Source: Nitrospira sp. (GTDB lineage: Bacteria; Nitrospirota; Nitrospiria; Nitrospirales; Nitrospiraceae). Taken from it: 38,560 nucleotides of DNA. Positions 31,612-38,560 of the stretch are shown piece by piece. The position numbers and the translations under genes were made by a program. Where the stretch lies: the NCBI GenBank assembly GCA_019636875.1, contig JAHBWR010000020.1, forward strand, positions 1-38,560, in the 5' to 3' direction. How positions within the stretch are numbered: position 1 is the first letter of the stretch; each line of letters opens with the position of its first letter. A model generated the notes under the pieces. The model saw nothing but the letters and a program-made list of their open reading frames with translations. It did not search any database and was not told the origin of the DNA.

Positions 31612-33048
31612 ATGAACACTTCACGATGGGTCATTAGTCTGGGAGCCATAATGGTGGCGGCGGGACTCCTCGCCGCTTGTGGCAGTGATGGAGCACCCTC
31701 TGTATCCGCAAGTGGATCAGGAAGTGGGGCTGCAAGTGGTTCTGCATCGGCGTCTGGTACCATTACTGGCTTTGGCAGCGTGATCGTCAATGGGAAGAAG
31801 TTTGAGACGGCCGGCTCTACGTTTACGGTCGACGGCCTATCCGGCAGCCAACAGGACCTGAAACTCGGAATGACCGTGACGGTCAACGGATCATTTAACG
31901 GGGATCAGCGGTCGGCCCGCACCGTTCTTCAGAAGGATGCAGTCGAGGGACTCGTTCAGTCGGTGGCAGCGGATGGCCTTTCCCTGGTCGTCATGGGGCA
32001 AACGGTGTTTGTCGACAGCACCACGTTGATCGACGACAACATTCCTGGACGCAATCTTTTGAACCTCATAGCCGGGACCGATCATGTCGAGGTGAATGGC
32101 CACATTCGCCCGAACGGCATCATCCAGGCAACGTATATTGAAAGGAAGCTGGTCAATGTCACACCAGAAGTTCGTGGCTTTGTAAGCAACCATGCTTCTG
32201 GGTCTGCAATATTCCGAATCGGCAATCTTACGGTGAACTATGGTGGAGCAGATATCAGCGATATGCCTGTCCCCAACGGGAACAATTGGGATGGTCTTTT
32301 CGTAGAGAGCAAGGGGACGAATTTCGTCAACGCCTCGACAACGCTCATTGCAACGACGGTCGAGCCTGAGAACCAGGCTGTCGGCCAGGTAATCGATGAA
32401 TTTGAGGTTGAAGGGTTCGTAACACAGGCCGGCACTCCTAACGGTAACAGCATCGAGTTTACCATTGGGACCACTCCGGTGAGGACGACGGATAGCACAG
32501 AATTTCGAGGTGGCACCGTCGATGAGATCCTACTCGGTACGAAGATGTCCGCTGAAGGCCGATTCGATGGCAGCACACTCGTCGCCAAGCATGTGAAGTT
32601 CCACGAAAGCGTGCGCCTCGAAGGTGATATCGCAACAATTGGATCGAATGTATTTACGATCGCCGGTTTGCCCGGTGTGACTGTTCATGTGAATAGCCAG
32701 ACAGATCTCAGAGGTTTCAGCCTGAGCAATGTATCACCCGGTGATCACGTACGGGTGCGCGGTCGTGTTAACGGCACAGCCTCGGTCATCGCCACTCGCG
32801 TTGAGCTGCGCTCTGCCGATAGGGATTTGGATCTTCAAGGGCCGGTGCAATCGATCACCGGCAATGATCTGGTCATTCTCGGGGTATCAGTGGATACGAG
32901 TTCGGTTACTCACTTTGAGAGCGTGAGCGGTTCTTCCATGACTCGAGCAAACTTCTTCGCAGAGGTGAGGGTGAATTCACTGGTAAAGGTGAAGGGTGAG
33001 CGGAACGGAGTTGTGGTGGTATGGGATGAGGCAGAATTGGAAGATTAG
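31612..33048 (+). CDS. DUF5666 lipoprotein with multiple beta modules
   Basis: The 478-residue protein starts with a lipoprotein signal (IMVAAGLLAACGSDG, lipobox LAAC) and then a low-complexity Ser/Gly/Ala linker (about residues 28-49). It is then built of repeated small beta modules of the DUF5666 kind: GTITGFGSVIVNGKKFETAG, LKLGMTVTVNGSF, AVEGLVQSVAADGLSLVVMG, FEVEGFVTQAGTPNGNSIEF, SVRLEGDIATIGSNVFTIAG and LDLQGPVQSITGNDLVILG. I count about five or six copies. The function is unknown; DUF5666 proteins are exported and often near ECF sigma genes. AAGGAA precedes ATG 31612. It follows the small lipoprotein gene and precedes the charged-repeat gene. Confidence 0.85.
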   Translation: MNTSRWVISLGAIMVAAGLLAACGSDGAPSVSASGSGSGAASGSASASGTITGFGSVIVNGKKFETAGSTFTVDGLSGSQQDLKLGMTVTVNGSFNGDQRSARTVLQKDAVEGLVQSVAADGLSLVVMGQTVFVDSTTLIDDNIPGRNLLNLIAGTDHVEVNGHIRPNGIIQATYIERKLVNVTPEVRGFVSNHASGSAIFRIGNLTVNYGGADISDMPVPNGNNWDGLFVESKGTNFVNASTTLIATTVEPENQAVGQVIDEFEVEGFVTQAGTPNGNSIEFTIGTTPVRTTDSTEFRGGTVDEILLGTKMSAEGRFDGSTLVAKHVKFHESVRLEGDIATIGSNVFTIAGLPGVTVHVNSQTDLRGFSLSNVSPGDHVRVRGRVNGTASVIATRVELRSADRDLDLQGPVQSITGNDLVILGVSVDTSSVTHFESVSGSSMTRANFFAEVRVNSLVKVKGERNGVVVVWDEAELED

Positions 33049-33111
33049 TTAGGTGTCGATTCGTTCGCACGTTAGACTGAGGTCATTTGATGTCAACAAA
33101 GGAGCTGCATC

Positions 33112-33714
33112 ATGAACCGTATACGCTGGAAAGAAATCATCGTCGGGACCCTCGCAGGACTGTCAATCATGACTTCACCGGCCGTCGGAAAGATGAACGG
33201 TAATGGTGAAGGATCGGAGGTTCGGATAGACAACCGAGGGCATGGGTCGCTCAACAGCGGCTCGGGATCAGTGAATAGTGGTCATGGGTCTATCAACAGT
33301 GGTCGAGATGGCACAGGACGGGACTATACGGTGGTGGCCCAAGTCGATGATGTGCGCCAGGAGGATCGCCGGGCGGACAGAAGAGAGGACCGCCGAGAGG
33401 ATCGCCGGATGGATCGTCGTGAGGATCGGAGAGAAGACAGGCGAGAGGACCGGAGAGAGGATCGCCGGATGGATCGGCAAGCGGATCGTCGAGACAATCA
33501 TCGTTCAAACGCCGGGGGGGAGCTCCGTGGACTGGACCGAGCCGACCATGTGGCCGGTGAGCACGGTCGAGGTGGGCGAGAGAACGCCCGCATGATGCAG
33601 ATGGATCGGCCGAACCGACCGGAACGGATGGAGCGATTTGAACGACCGGATCGTCCGGAAAAACCTGAGAAGCCCGAACGCCCTGAACGACAGGAACGTT
33701 CTGGAAGAAACTGA
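33112..33714 (+). CDS. Exported, extremely charged low-complexity repeat protein
   Basis: The 200-residue product has a signal peptide (IIVGTLAGLSIMTSPAVG). Three 7-residue repeats follow (HGSLNSG/SGSVNSG/HGSINSG, residues 44-64). Residues 83-127 are tandem four-residue units of the type REDR/RMDR, and the C-terminal tail (about 165-200) is made of RPER/RPEK units. It is predicted to be largely disordered or single-helix. No family is recognised. AAAGGAG lies 9-10 bases before ATG 33112. A strong terminator follows. The tail is similar in style to that of the last gene of the sigma operon 3 kb downstream (RIERPEKVERPDRSDRSG), pointing to related roles, perhaps binding envelope polymers or nucleic acid. 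That role is speculation. Confidence 0.75.
   Translation: MNRIRWKEIIVGTLAGLSIMTSPAVGKMNGNGEGSEVRIDNRGHGSLNSGSGSVNSGHGSINSGRDGTGRDYTVVAQVDDVRQEDRRADRREDRREDRRMDRREDRREDRREDRREDRRMDRQADRRDNHRSNAGGELRGLDRADHVAGEHGRGGRENARMMQMDRPNRPERMERFERPDRPEKPEKPERPERQERSGRN
33241..33303 (+). repeat. Three 21-bp imperfect tandem repeats
   Basis: The segment encodes HGSLNSG, SGSVNSG and HGSINSG in a row. The repeats are in frame and lie in the exported charged-repeat protein. Confidence 0.7.
33358..33492 (+). repeat. 12-bp tandem repeat array (REDR/RMDR units)
   Basis: About eleven in-frame 12-bp units (variants of GAGGATCGCCGG and GAGGACCGGAGA) encode the Arg/Glu/Asp array. The array contains a longer period, as RREDRRMDR recurs. 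Such an array could vary in length between strains by slippage. Confidence 0.75.
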
Positions 33715-33745
33715 ATACGGTCGATTATCACTGCTGGGAGTGTCT

Positions 33746-33776
33746 ACGGCGCCGAAACGGTCTCGGCGCCGTTTTT
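33746..33776 (+). terminator. Strong intrinsic terminator
   Basis: ACGGCGCCGA (33746-33755) pairs perfectly with TCGGCGCCGT (33763-33772) across a 7-base loop and is followed by TTTTT. It lies 31 bases after the charged-repeat gene and separates it from the outer-membrane barrel gene. Confidence 0.9.
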
Positions 33777-33894
33777 CTGTGCGGCAACTTGTTGCATGTC
33801 ATGAAATCCGTTGCTAATCTACATACTATGTATTGATTCGTAAGAGATGGTATGGCGGTGGAGTCATGCAGCCAGAAAGGGATGGTGAGTGACG

Positions 33895-34803
33895 ATGCAG
33901 AAGTGGATGGTGGTCGTGGTCGCAATGTTCGGGATGATGGTCTGTGCGATGGATCGTGTATACGCAACAGATTCATACGACAAGAGACCTCAGCCAACAT
34001 CTGAACGGAACTGGCAAATTGGGATAAACCCCAGTTACAGCAGCGGAAACTTTGGGACCACGACCACCAATGAATTCGTGTACGTCCCGTTGTCGATACG
34101 TCGGTACTTTCGAGATGGCGATGTGTCGTTGGTGATCCCGTTTGTGTCTGTGACCAGTAACGGCACAGCGACATTGGTCGGTGGTCAGCCGATTCAGACG
34201 TTGCCTGGACGGTGCCTGAAGAAGGGCGGGACAGAAATCGATACGGACAAGCCGGAGTGTCTTGCCTTGCTTAATGCCGGCCAGGGTGTTGCTGGGCAGA
34301 CCGCACAAAAAGTGACCAACTCAGGCCTCGGCGATATCATCCTCAGGGGCCGCTACTACCTCGTGGAAGAACGGGACTATGTCCCACTGATTGCCATCAC
34401 CGGGCGTTTAAAGATCCCCACCGCCAGTGAAGGAAAGGGCTTGGGCACCGGCGCCCTTGATCATGGATACGGGATCGAAATCTCCAAGCTCATCGGGGAG
34501 AAGTGGTTGGCTTTCCTCGACGGCGGGTACAATTTCATCGGGAATCCCGATGGCGTGGAGTTGCAGAACCAGTATTGGTATGACGTCGGCGCCGGGTACT
34601 ACTTCACCAAGAATCTCCTGGCGAGCGTCTATTTTGAAGAGTATCGGGCATTAGTACCAGGTCTCGTGAATATTCGAGATTTCTTTTTCGCGATGAATTA
34701 CAAGGCGTCCGCTGCCTGGAGATTTAACGGTGGTGTGGCGGTCGGTGTTTCCAATGGCGCGCCAGACTATGTGGTCTCAATCGGCACCAGTTACCGATTC
34801 TAA
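33895..34803 (+). CDS. Outer-membrane beta-barrel protein
   Basis: From ATG 33895 (GGTGAG 6 bases upstream; GTG 33889 is the alternative) the 302-residue product has a signal peptide (MQKWMVVVVAMFGMMVCAM, cleavage near VYAT). Alternating beta-strands follow (WQIGINPSYSSGNFG; VYVPLSIRRYFRDGDVSLVIPF; DIILRGRYYLVEERDYVPLIAI; QYWYDVGAGYYFTKNLLASVYF; YVVSIGTSYRF). It ends in Phe, the usual barrel-assembly signal. It resembles MetA/phenol-degradation-type or DUF3187-like transport barrels. Two cysteines (RCLKKGG...ECL) in one loop may form a disulfide. The cargo is unknown. It precedes the ECF sigma operon on the same strand. Confidence 0.82.
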   Translation: MQKWMVVVVAMFGMMVCAMDRVYATDSYDKRPQPTSERNWQIGINPSYSSGNFGTTTTNEFVYVPLSIRRYFRDGDVSLVIPFVSVTSNGTATLVGGQPIQTLPGRCLKKGGTEIDTDKPECLALLNAGQGVAGQTAQKVTNSGLGDIILRGRYYLVEERDYVPLIAITGRLKIPTASEGKGLGTGALDHGYGIEISKLIGEKWLAFLDGGYNFIGNPDGVELQNQYWYDVGAGYYFTKNLLASVYFEEYRALVPGLVNIRDFFFAMNYKASAAWRFNGGVAVGVSNGAPDYVVSIGTSYRF

Positions 34804-34887
34804 TCAAGCTTTCCACGCTTTTAGTGTTGTTTACGACCCGCAGACCTCTGCGTCTAATGGTATGTGTAGGTCAAAGCAGACGGTCCT

Positions 34888-35511
34888 GTGGCATCGGACC
34901 AGACTAACCGGAATCGGAGTATGCCGCCGGATCTGAAGGTAGGACCTGATGATGCGCAGCTGGTTGCCCGTAGCCTCAAGCAAGATCATGAGGCCTTCGG
35001 ACAGCTCATTGAGCGACACGCGTCTACGATCGTGAACCTGGCTTATCGGATGGTGGGGAATCGTGCTGAAGCTGAAGATCTGGCTCAGGAAGCGTTTCTC
35101 ACGGCCTTCAAGGCGCTCTCGACATTTCGTGCAGATTCCAAGTTCTCGACATGGCTCTACCGGATCGGAGTCAACAAGTGTAAGGACTGGCTGCGAGCCA
35201 AACGTCCAGGGAAGGGGCCGGCAGACCTCGATGTGGATGAGGCCTTGGATAGCCATGTCGCCGAGATGCGGACCCCGGAGCGGCTGTTGTCACAACAGCA
35301 GGTGGCGACCCAGTTGGAAGACGCGATTGCGCGCTTGCCACCGCTCTATCGCGAGTCCTTCGTCATGAAGCACGTCGAAGGACTCAGTTATGAGGAGATG
35401 GAAGAGATTCTCGGTGTGAGCAGCGATACACTCAAAATGCGGGTGTATAAAGGACGGCTCCAACTCAGCCGTGATCTGGTGGCGTTACGCCCGACAGGAG
35501 AGGACATGTAA
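34888..35511 (+). CDS. ECF sigma factor (RpoE-like), first gene of the CBM48 operon
   Basis: The protein has sigma region 2 (AFGQLIERHASTIVNLAYRM, NRAEAEDLAQEAFLTAFKAL, FSTWLYRIGVNKCKDWLRAK) and region 4 (AIARLPPLYRESFVMKHVEG, SYEEMEEILGVSSDTLKMRVYKGRLQLSRDL). It is an ordinary RpoE-like ECF of about 195-207 residues. The start is uncertain: GTG 34888 has no Shine-Dalgarno, while ATG 34921 has GGAG too close to the ATG. Eighteen bases after its stop lies a membrane protein with anti-sigma layout, so the pair is probably sigma/anti-sigma. It likely controls this operon and perhaps the barrel and charged-repeat genes upstream. No promoter motif could be assigned. Confidence 0.92.
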   Translation: MASDQTNRNRSMPPDLKVGPDDAQLVARSLKQDHEAFGQLIERHASTIVNLAYRMVGNRAEAEDLAQEAFLTAFKALSTFRADSKFSTWLYRIGVNKCKDWLRAKRPGKGPADLDVDEALDSHVAEMRTPERLLSQQQVATQLEDAIARLPPLYRESFVMKHVEGLSYEEMEEILGVSSDTLKMRVYKGRLQLSRDLVALRPTGEDM

Positions 35512-35529
35512 CGCCGGCCTGGTGACCCT

Positions 35530-36216
35530 ATGGATGAACACGAACTCCTTGTCCAACGATTTTTGGATCATGATCTCACTCCCGAGGAGCGAGTCAGATT
35601 TCTACAAGCCATCGATACAGAACCAGACTTGCGCCGACAGTGGCTGAATCTTGAGATGGTAATTGCCGAAGCCGTTGTCCTGCCCAAGATTGTACCTTCG
35701 CCACAATTCTTCTCTGAGCTGAAAAACAAGCTCGAACCACAGTCACCGACTTGGTGGGAGCGACTGTGGGCAACCGTCACGGCATCACGCACATTGGAGT
35801 GGAATCTCGCCGGTGCCGTCGCCGCGGCTTGTATTGCGATCGTATCCGTCGTGGGTGTATTGACCGTCATCCCTTCTTCCCATGTTGTGGAAACGCCAGC
35901 GCCTACTGGGCCGGCACAGACAATTGCGGTCCCTATAGAGCAAGTAGAGCCGAAGGTGTTTGTACGTCTCATCCTCCTCCAGCCTGACGCCCACTCAGTC
36001 TCTGTTGCGGGAGACTTCAACGGATGGAATCCAGCGCGAACCCCGTTGGAACGGTCCGATGGAGGCATGTGGACTGCCACCATTCCTCTCCATCCAGGCC
36101 GCTATCAATATATGTTCGTCATCGACGGGAAAGAGTGGATCGCCGATCCGCTGGCAGATGAAGAAACCACCGATGGTTTTGGTGCCCATAATGCGGTGCT
36201 TGATGTCGCCATTTAG
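35530..36216 (+). CDS. Anti-sigma-like membrane protein with periplasmic CBM48 (glycogen-binding-like) domain
   Basis: The 228-residue protein has a cytoplasmic acidic helical part (1-80: LLVQRFLDHDLTPEERVRFL, DTEPDLRRQWLNLEMVIAEA). This resembles anti-sigma N-termini but lacks the HxxxCxxC zinc motif. One membrane segment (about 92-114, AGAVAAACIAIVSVVGVLTV) and a Pro-rich linker follow. The AMPK-beta/CBM48 domain (about 142-228) contains SVSVAGDFNGWNPARTPLER, GRYQYMFVIDGKEWIADPLA and FGAHNAVLDV. Residues corresponding to starch-binding W, W and N of AMPK-beta are present (W166, W203, N221). The lysine is replaced by Met (YQYMF). The position right after the ECF sigma gene supports an anti-sigma role. 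A periplasmic CBM48 on such a protein is unusual. Confidence 0.8.
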   Translation: MDEHELLVQRFLDHDLTPEERVRFLQAIDTEPDLRRQWLNLEMVIAEAVVLPKIVPSPQFFSELKNKLEPQSPTWWERLWATVTASRTLEWNLAGAVAAACIAIVSVVGVLTVIPSSHVVETPAPTGPAQTIAVPIEQVEPKVFVRLILLQPDAHSVSVAGDFNGWNPARTPLERSDGGMWTATIPLHPGRYQYMFVIDGKEWIADPLADEETTDGFGAHNAVLDVAI

Positions 36217-36269
36217 CGCCCATACCTGTTCCCTTGAAACGATCGGCTACCTGCATTACTCTTGTACCC

Positions 36270-36662
36270 ATGTGCAGAACGCCGAGACATCATGGGTTTG
36301 TTCACTCGATTGTCCTGTTGAGCCTCTTCCTTACATTGGTCGGGAGTTGGGGGTGCACCAAGAGCGTGAGGCCAGAACGGCCGAGAGCCACAGTGCAAGG
36401 GGTCCAATTCACCATATCAGCACCAGGAGCCAAGGTTGTCTGTCTCGTCGGATCCTTCAACGGCTGGGTGAAGCACGCGACACCGATGACCATCGTAGGT
36501 GGAACGGTCTGGTCGGTGGTCGTGCCTTTGAAGGAAGGGGAATATCCCTTCATGTATGTCATTGACGAAGATCAGTGGATCACGCCACCACATGCCGACG
36601 ATTTTGTGACGGATGGATTCGGGCAGACAAACGGCATAGTAGTGGTACGGGATACGCCATGA
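36270..36662 (+). CDS. Exported protein with a second CBM48-like domain
   Basis: ATG 36270 (the frame is open from TTG 36234) gives 130 residues. A hydrophobic signal (HSIVLLSLFLTLVGSWGC) has an imperfect lipobox before C29, so lipoprotein or plain secretion are both possible. The rest is one CBM48-like domain: VQFTISAPGAKVVCLVGSFN, GWVKHATPM, EGEYPFMYVIDEDQWITPP, FVTDGFGQTNGIVVV. W66, W103 and N121 match W166, W203 and N221 of the preceding protein with exactly the same spacing (37 and 18 residues), indicating duplication of the module. Its stop overlaps the next start as ATGA. A partner or decoy for the anti-sigma sensor domain is an inference. Confidence 0.78.
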   Translation: MCRTPRHHGFVHSIVLLSLFLTLVGSWGCTKSVRPERPRATVQGVQFTISAPGAKVVCLVGSFNGWVKHATPMTIVGGTVWSVVVPLKEGEYPFMYVIDEDQWITPPHADDFVTDGFGQTNGIVVVRDTP

Positions 36663-37594
36663 GAAACAGGACGGTCACACGATCCATCATCCTAAGCATG
36701 GTACTGACGCACTGGATCAGCCCTGTCCAGGCGGAATCTCTTTCGGATCAAGATCGAGCAGAAATCAATCGGCTGCGGGCTGCGCAAGGGCATTCGTCAG
36801 ACGATATCACCTCCCTCATCGAACAGGTCAACAAGGCCGGTGAACGAGGTTTGCCGGTTGAATCACTGGCCAATAAGGTGAAAGAAGGGCTAGCGAAAGG
36901 AATTGATCCCAAGCGAATCGATCCGGTGCTTCGACAGATGACCGCTCGACTTGAGTCTGCGCATGAAGTCTTGCAAGAAGCGAAGGGCCGCGGCCTGGCC
37001 GAGGGAAACCGGCAGCGTGCGCTGGAAACCATGGCGGAAGCATTTGCACGTGGAGCGACGGCAGACGAGGTGCGGGAGCTGAGCAGACTGTCTCAGGAAG
37101 GCCGTCATAAGGCGACTCAGGAGGAACTGGCGGCCGGCGCGAAGAGCCTGGCCGTAATGAAGGAAGGAAAGATTTCCTCGAACGATGGAACGGCCTTGGT
37201 CGGTGAGGGAATCAAACAAGGTTATCGCTCGTCCGACCTGTTGGATTTAGGGCGTGAAGTCAAACGGCGCGGGTCCGATTTCCAGGAGGGCCGTGCCAGC
37301 CTGAAAGCGCTTCGGGAGCAGGTCCGACGAGGAGAACGTGGTGACCGCCTCTTTAAAGACAAAGATCGTGGTGAATCCGGAAGTGGATCAGGTCGTGGTG
37401 ATCGAGGAGATCGCGATGACCGAGGAGGCCGAGGTGGACGAGATGACTCAGACCGAGAGCGTGTCGATCGATCTGATCGGTTAGATCGGTCGGATCGTTC
37501 CGAACGGGGAGATCGGTCGGATCGCATCGAACGGCCTGAGAAAGTGGAACGACCTGATCGATCGGATCGGTCCGGCCGCGGCCGAGACCACTAA
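36659..37594 (+). CDS. Exported helical protein with long Arg/Asp/Glu-rich tail
   Basis: ATG 36659 overlaps the preceding stop (ATGA). The 311-residue product has a signal peptide (SIILSMVLTHWISPVQA-ES). A helical body (27-225) has repeated elements: GLPVESLANKVKEGLAKGID, GLAEGNRQRALETMAEAFAR, GATADEVRELSRLSQEG, GYRSSDLLDLGREV. The tail (about 226-311) is composed of RGDR, RSDR, RPEK and RPDRSDR units. The family is not recognised. The tail resembles that of the exported protein at 33.1-33.7 kb. The body resembles helical-repeat proteins that are laid out in G-L/I-P-x-E units. Being the last gene of the ECF operon, it is probably an output of, or partner to, the sensor. No terminator was seen after it. 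Confidence 0.75.
   Translation: MRNRTVTRSIILSMVLTHWISPVQAESLSDQDRAEINRLRAAQGHSSDDITSLIEQVNKAGERGLPVESLANKVKEGLAKGIDPKRIDPVLRQMTARLESAHEVLQEAKGRGLAEGNRQRALETMAEAFARGATADEVRELSRLSQEGRHKATQEELAAGAKSLAVMKEGKISSNDGTALVGEGIKQGYRSSDLLDLGREVKRRGSDFQEGRASLKALREQVRRGERGDRLFKDKDRGESGSGSGRGDRGDRDDRGGRGGRDDSDRERVDRSDRLDRSDRSERGDRSDRIERPEKVERPDRSDRSGRGRDH
37370..37591 (+). repeat. Low-complexity tail-coding region (GATCGG-rich)
   Basis: Short in-frame repeats of GATCG/GATCGG units encode RSDR/RGDR/RLDR stretches at the end of the exported helical protein. The units are less regular than the 12-bp array at 33358-33492. Confidence 0.65.
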
Positions 37595-37750
37595 TATTTG
37601 TCAGCACGCCTTCTCTTACCCTTGAACTTCAATCTTCCACACAGTGACATGCACAATCCTGCGTGTTGCATCATGTGTAATCCACGCTCACGCACGAGAC
37701 GTACTACCACAATCAGATTCCATGATGGATGCCCACACGCCGGAGGTCGG
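37595..37750. other. Intergenic region, nothing recognised
   Basis: No gene, strong hairpin or promoter can be supported between the operon end and the convergent barrel gene. Confidence 0.6.
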
Positions 37751-38560
37751 TTAGTGGAAGTTGTATCGCAGGAGGAAGCTGGCTAGAAACGCCCCGCTCC
37801 GCGATCCTTCAGGAAAGGCATTGCCGGGGACAAAATAGCCCAGGACAAACTTTGTCTGGAGATGTGGGATGCCCTGATAACCTGCGATAAAATCAATTTC
37901 GTGACCGATATCTTTACTGAGTCCTGTCGGATCAGTATCCAGATCAGATCCTCGGATGCGTGTCGACGGATGGTCTTGAAGGTAATAGTGATAGACCAGA
38001 TCAAATGAGGTTTTCTTAAACGGTTTGATACCAAATCCGCCCGTGAAGACCATGAGATTCGTCAGTCGTGGATCCAGCACTTCCCCGTAATATTTGAACC
38101 GGGCGACACCATTGAATTTGTCAGAATTGCCCTGAAATCCGGTTTGTCGAAATCGTGTATCGACGTTGTCGTCCGGATTGCTGTCTCCTGTGCCATAGGC
38201 GTAGCCGACGGTGAACGACGGATCCCAATCCCCATCGACCACATGCGTCACACCCACATCAATGGCCTCGCCGCGAATAGTCTGGCCGCCATCCGAACCA
38301 CGTACCATTGCTGCTTGAAACCAATACTTGAAGCGTTTGAAGAATTTCCCGCTCGACTGGAGTCCGACATAGATGGGTTGCGCTGTCCCGAGTCGCTGCT
38401 GATCCTGATAGAGGAGAAACAGTCCGATATGATTCTTCGTGCCAAACTTGTAGTCTGCGTAGGCATAGTAATTGAGCAACGTTTCTTCGTCATCTTCCTC
38501 TTCGGTCCGCAGCAGATTCCGTTGAACGAGATTCAATTGGCTGGCTGATAATTCCAGTGA
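37751..38560 (-). CDS. Outer-membrane barrel, alginate-export family (5'-partial)
   Basis: The gene runs off the right edge: the frame stays open to the window end (reading SLELSASQLNLVQRNLL), so the TTG at 38536 is not a real start. The visible C-terminal 269 or so residues form a barrel with strands YYAYADYKFGTKNHIGLFLL, FFKRFKYWFQAAMVRGSD, IDVGVTHVVDGDWDPSFTVG, FKKTSFDLVYHYYLQDHP and SGAFLASFLLRYNF. RGSDLDTDPTGLSKDIGHEI and the KYYGEVLDPRLTNLMV block are typical of the alginate_exp (AlgE-like) family. These barrels are abundant in Nitrospira-type genomes (recalled). The cargo is unknown. It is convergent with the ECF operon. Confidence 0.85.
   Translation of the reverse strand, partial: SLELSASQLNLVQRNLLRTEEEDDEETLLNYYAYADYKFGTKNHIGLFLLYQDQQRLGTAQPIYVGLQSSGKFFKRFKYWFQAAMVRGSDGGQTIRGEAIDVGVTHVVDGDWDPSFTVGYAYGTGDSNPDDNVDTRFRQTGFQGNSDKFNGVARFKYYGEVLDPRLTNLMVFTGGFGIKPFKKTSFDLVYHYYLQDHPSTRIRGSDLDTDPTGLSKDIGHEIDFIAGYQGIPHLQTKFVLGYFVPGNAFPEGSRSGAFLASFLLRYNFH

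Noticed and set aside
33358..33492. CRISPR-like repeat array
   Set aside because: The 12-bp units are contiguous, in frame and coding, with no spacers.
36575..36658. Extension of the exported helical protein to an upstream start
   Set aside because: The segment overlaps the CBM48 gene in another frame and would bury the signal peptide; ATG 36659 in an ATGA overlap is far better.

Overview
The window reads as one stretch of a Gram-negative bacterial chromosome. Outer-membrane beta-barrels, lipoproteins, periplasmic proteins and a YdbH/YnbE/YdbL set all imply a double membrane. By eye the GC content is in the mid-50s percent. The mix of DUF547, DUF3047, DUF5666, TVP38/MerA-like, alginate-export-like barrel and cupredoxin/beta-propeller genes resembles Nitrospira (Nitrospirota). 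That assignment is my inference from gene content; no 16S or other marker lies in the window. I see no insertion sequence, phage, CRISPR array or rRNA.

Layout. 0-5.1 kb is housekeeping: a Cas4-like/DEDD DUF2779 nuclease, tRNA-Ser(CGA), and a minus-strand series coaE, trxB, thiI. A small four-helix-bundle gene, bounded by inverted repeats, is wedged between trxB and thiI. 5.2-11.65 kb holds a secreted beta-helix protein, a small protein with a strong ribosome binding site, and two large carbohydrate enzymes: a GH63-type glucosidase and an amylo-alpha-1,6-glucosidase. 11.7-16.7 kb holds a GlcG/HbpS-like protein, a lipoprotein, a DUF3565 protein and the complete ydbH-ynbE-ydbL operon (AsmA-like inter-membrane lipid transport). 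16.7-20.6 kb has a Moco sulfite-oxidase-like enzyme divergent from a TVP38 membrane protein, a MerA-like flavoprotein and a DUF3047 protein. 20.8-25.5 kb has a lactonase-like beta-propeller, an ECF sigma factor, an OmpR-type two-component pair and a small exported protein.

25.7-28.9 kb is a tight four-gene operon: radical SAM protein, DUF547 lipoprotein, di-iron ferritin-like protein and TIGR04283-type glycosyltransferase. It looks like a small-molecule or sugar-conjugate pathway. 29.2-31.0 kb encodes an exported protein joining an amicyanin-like type-1 copper domain to a beta-propeller. 31.1-33.7 kb holds a lipoprotein, a DUF5666 lipoprotein and a highly charged repeat protein, closed by a strong terminator. 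33.9-37.6 kb holds an outer-membrane barrel and then an ECF sigma operon: sigma factor, a membrane anti-sigma-like protein with a periplasmic CBM48 (glycogen-binding-like) domain, an exported protein with a second copy of that domain, and an exported helical protein with a long Arg/Asp/Glu tail. The window ends in the C-terminal part of an alginate-export-type barrel.

Most novel candidates: (1) the sigma/anti-sigma-CBM48/CBM48/charged-tail operon, which looks like an envelope-sensing switch with duplicated glycan-binding-like modules; (2) the four-helix-bundle cassette with terminal inverted repeats; (3) the cupredoxin/beta-propeller with recurring blade histidines; (4) the rSAM/DUF547/di-iron/glycosyltransferase operon; (5) a perfectly abutting pair of 17-bp repeats, each with an inverted-repeat core, upstream of the cupredoxin gene.
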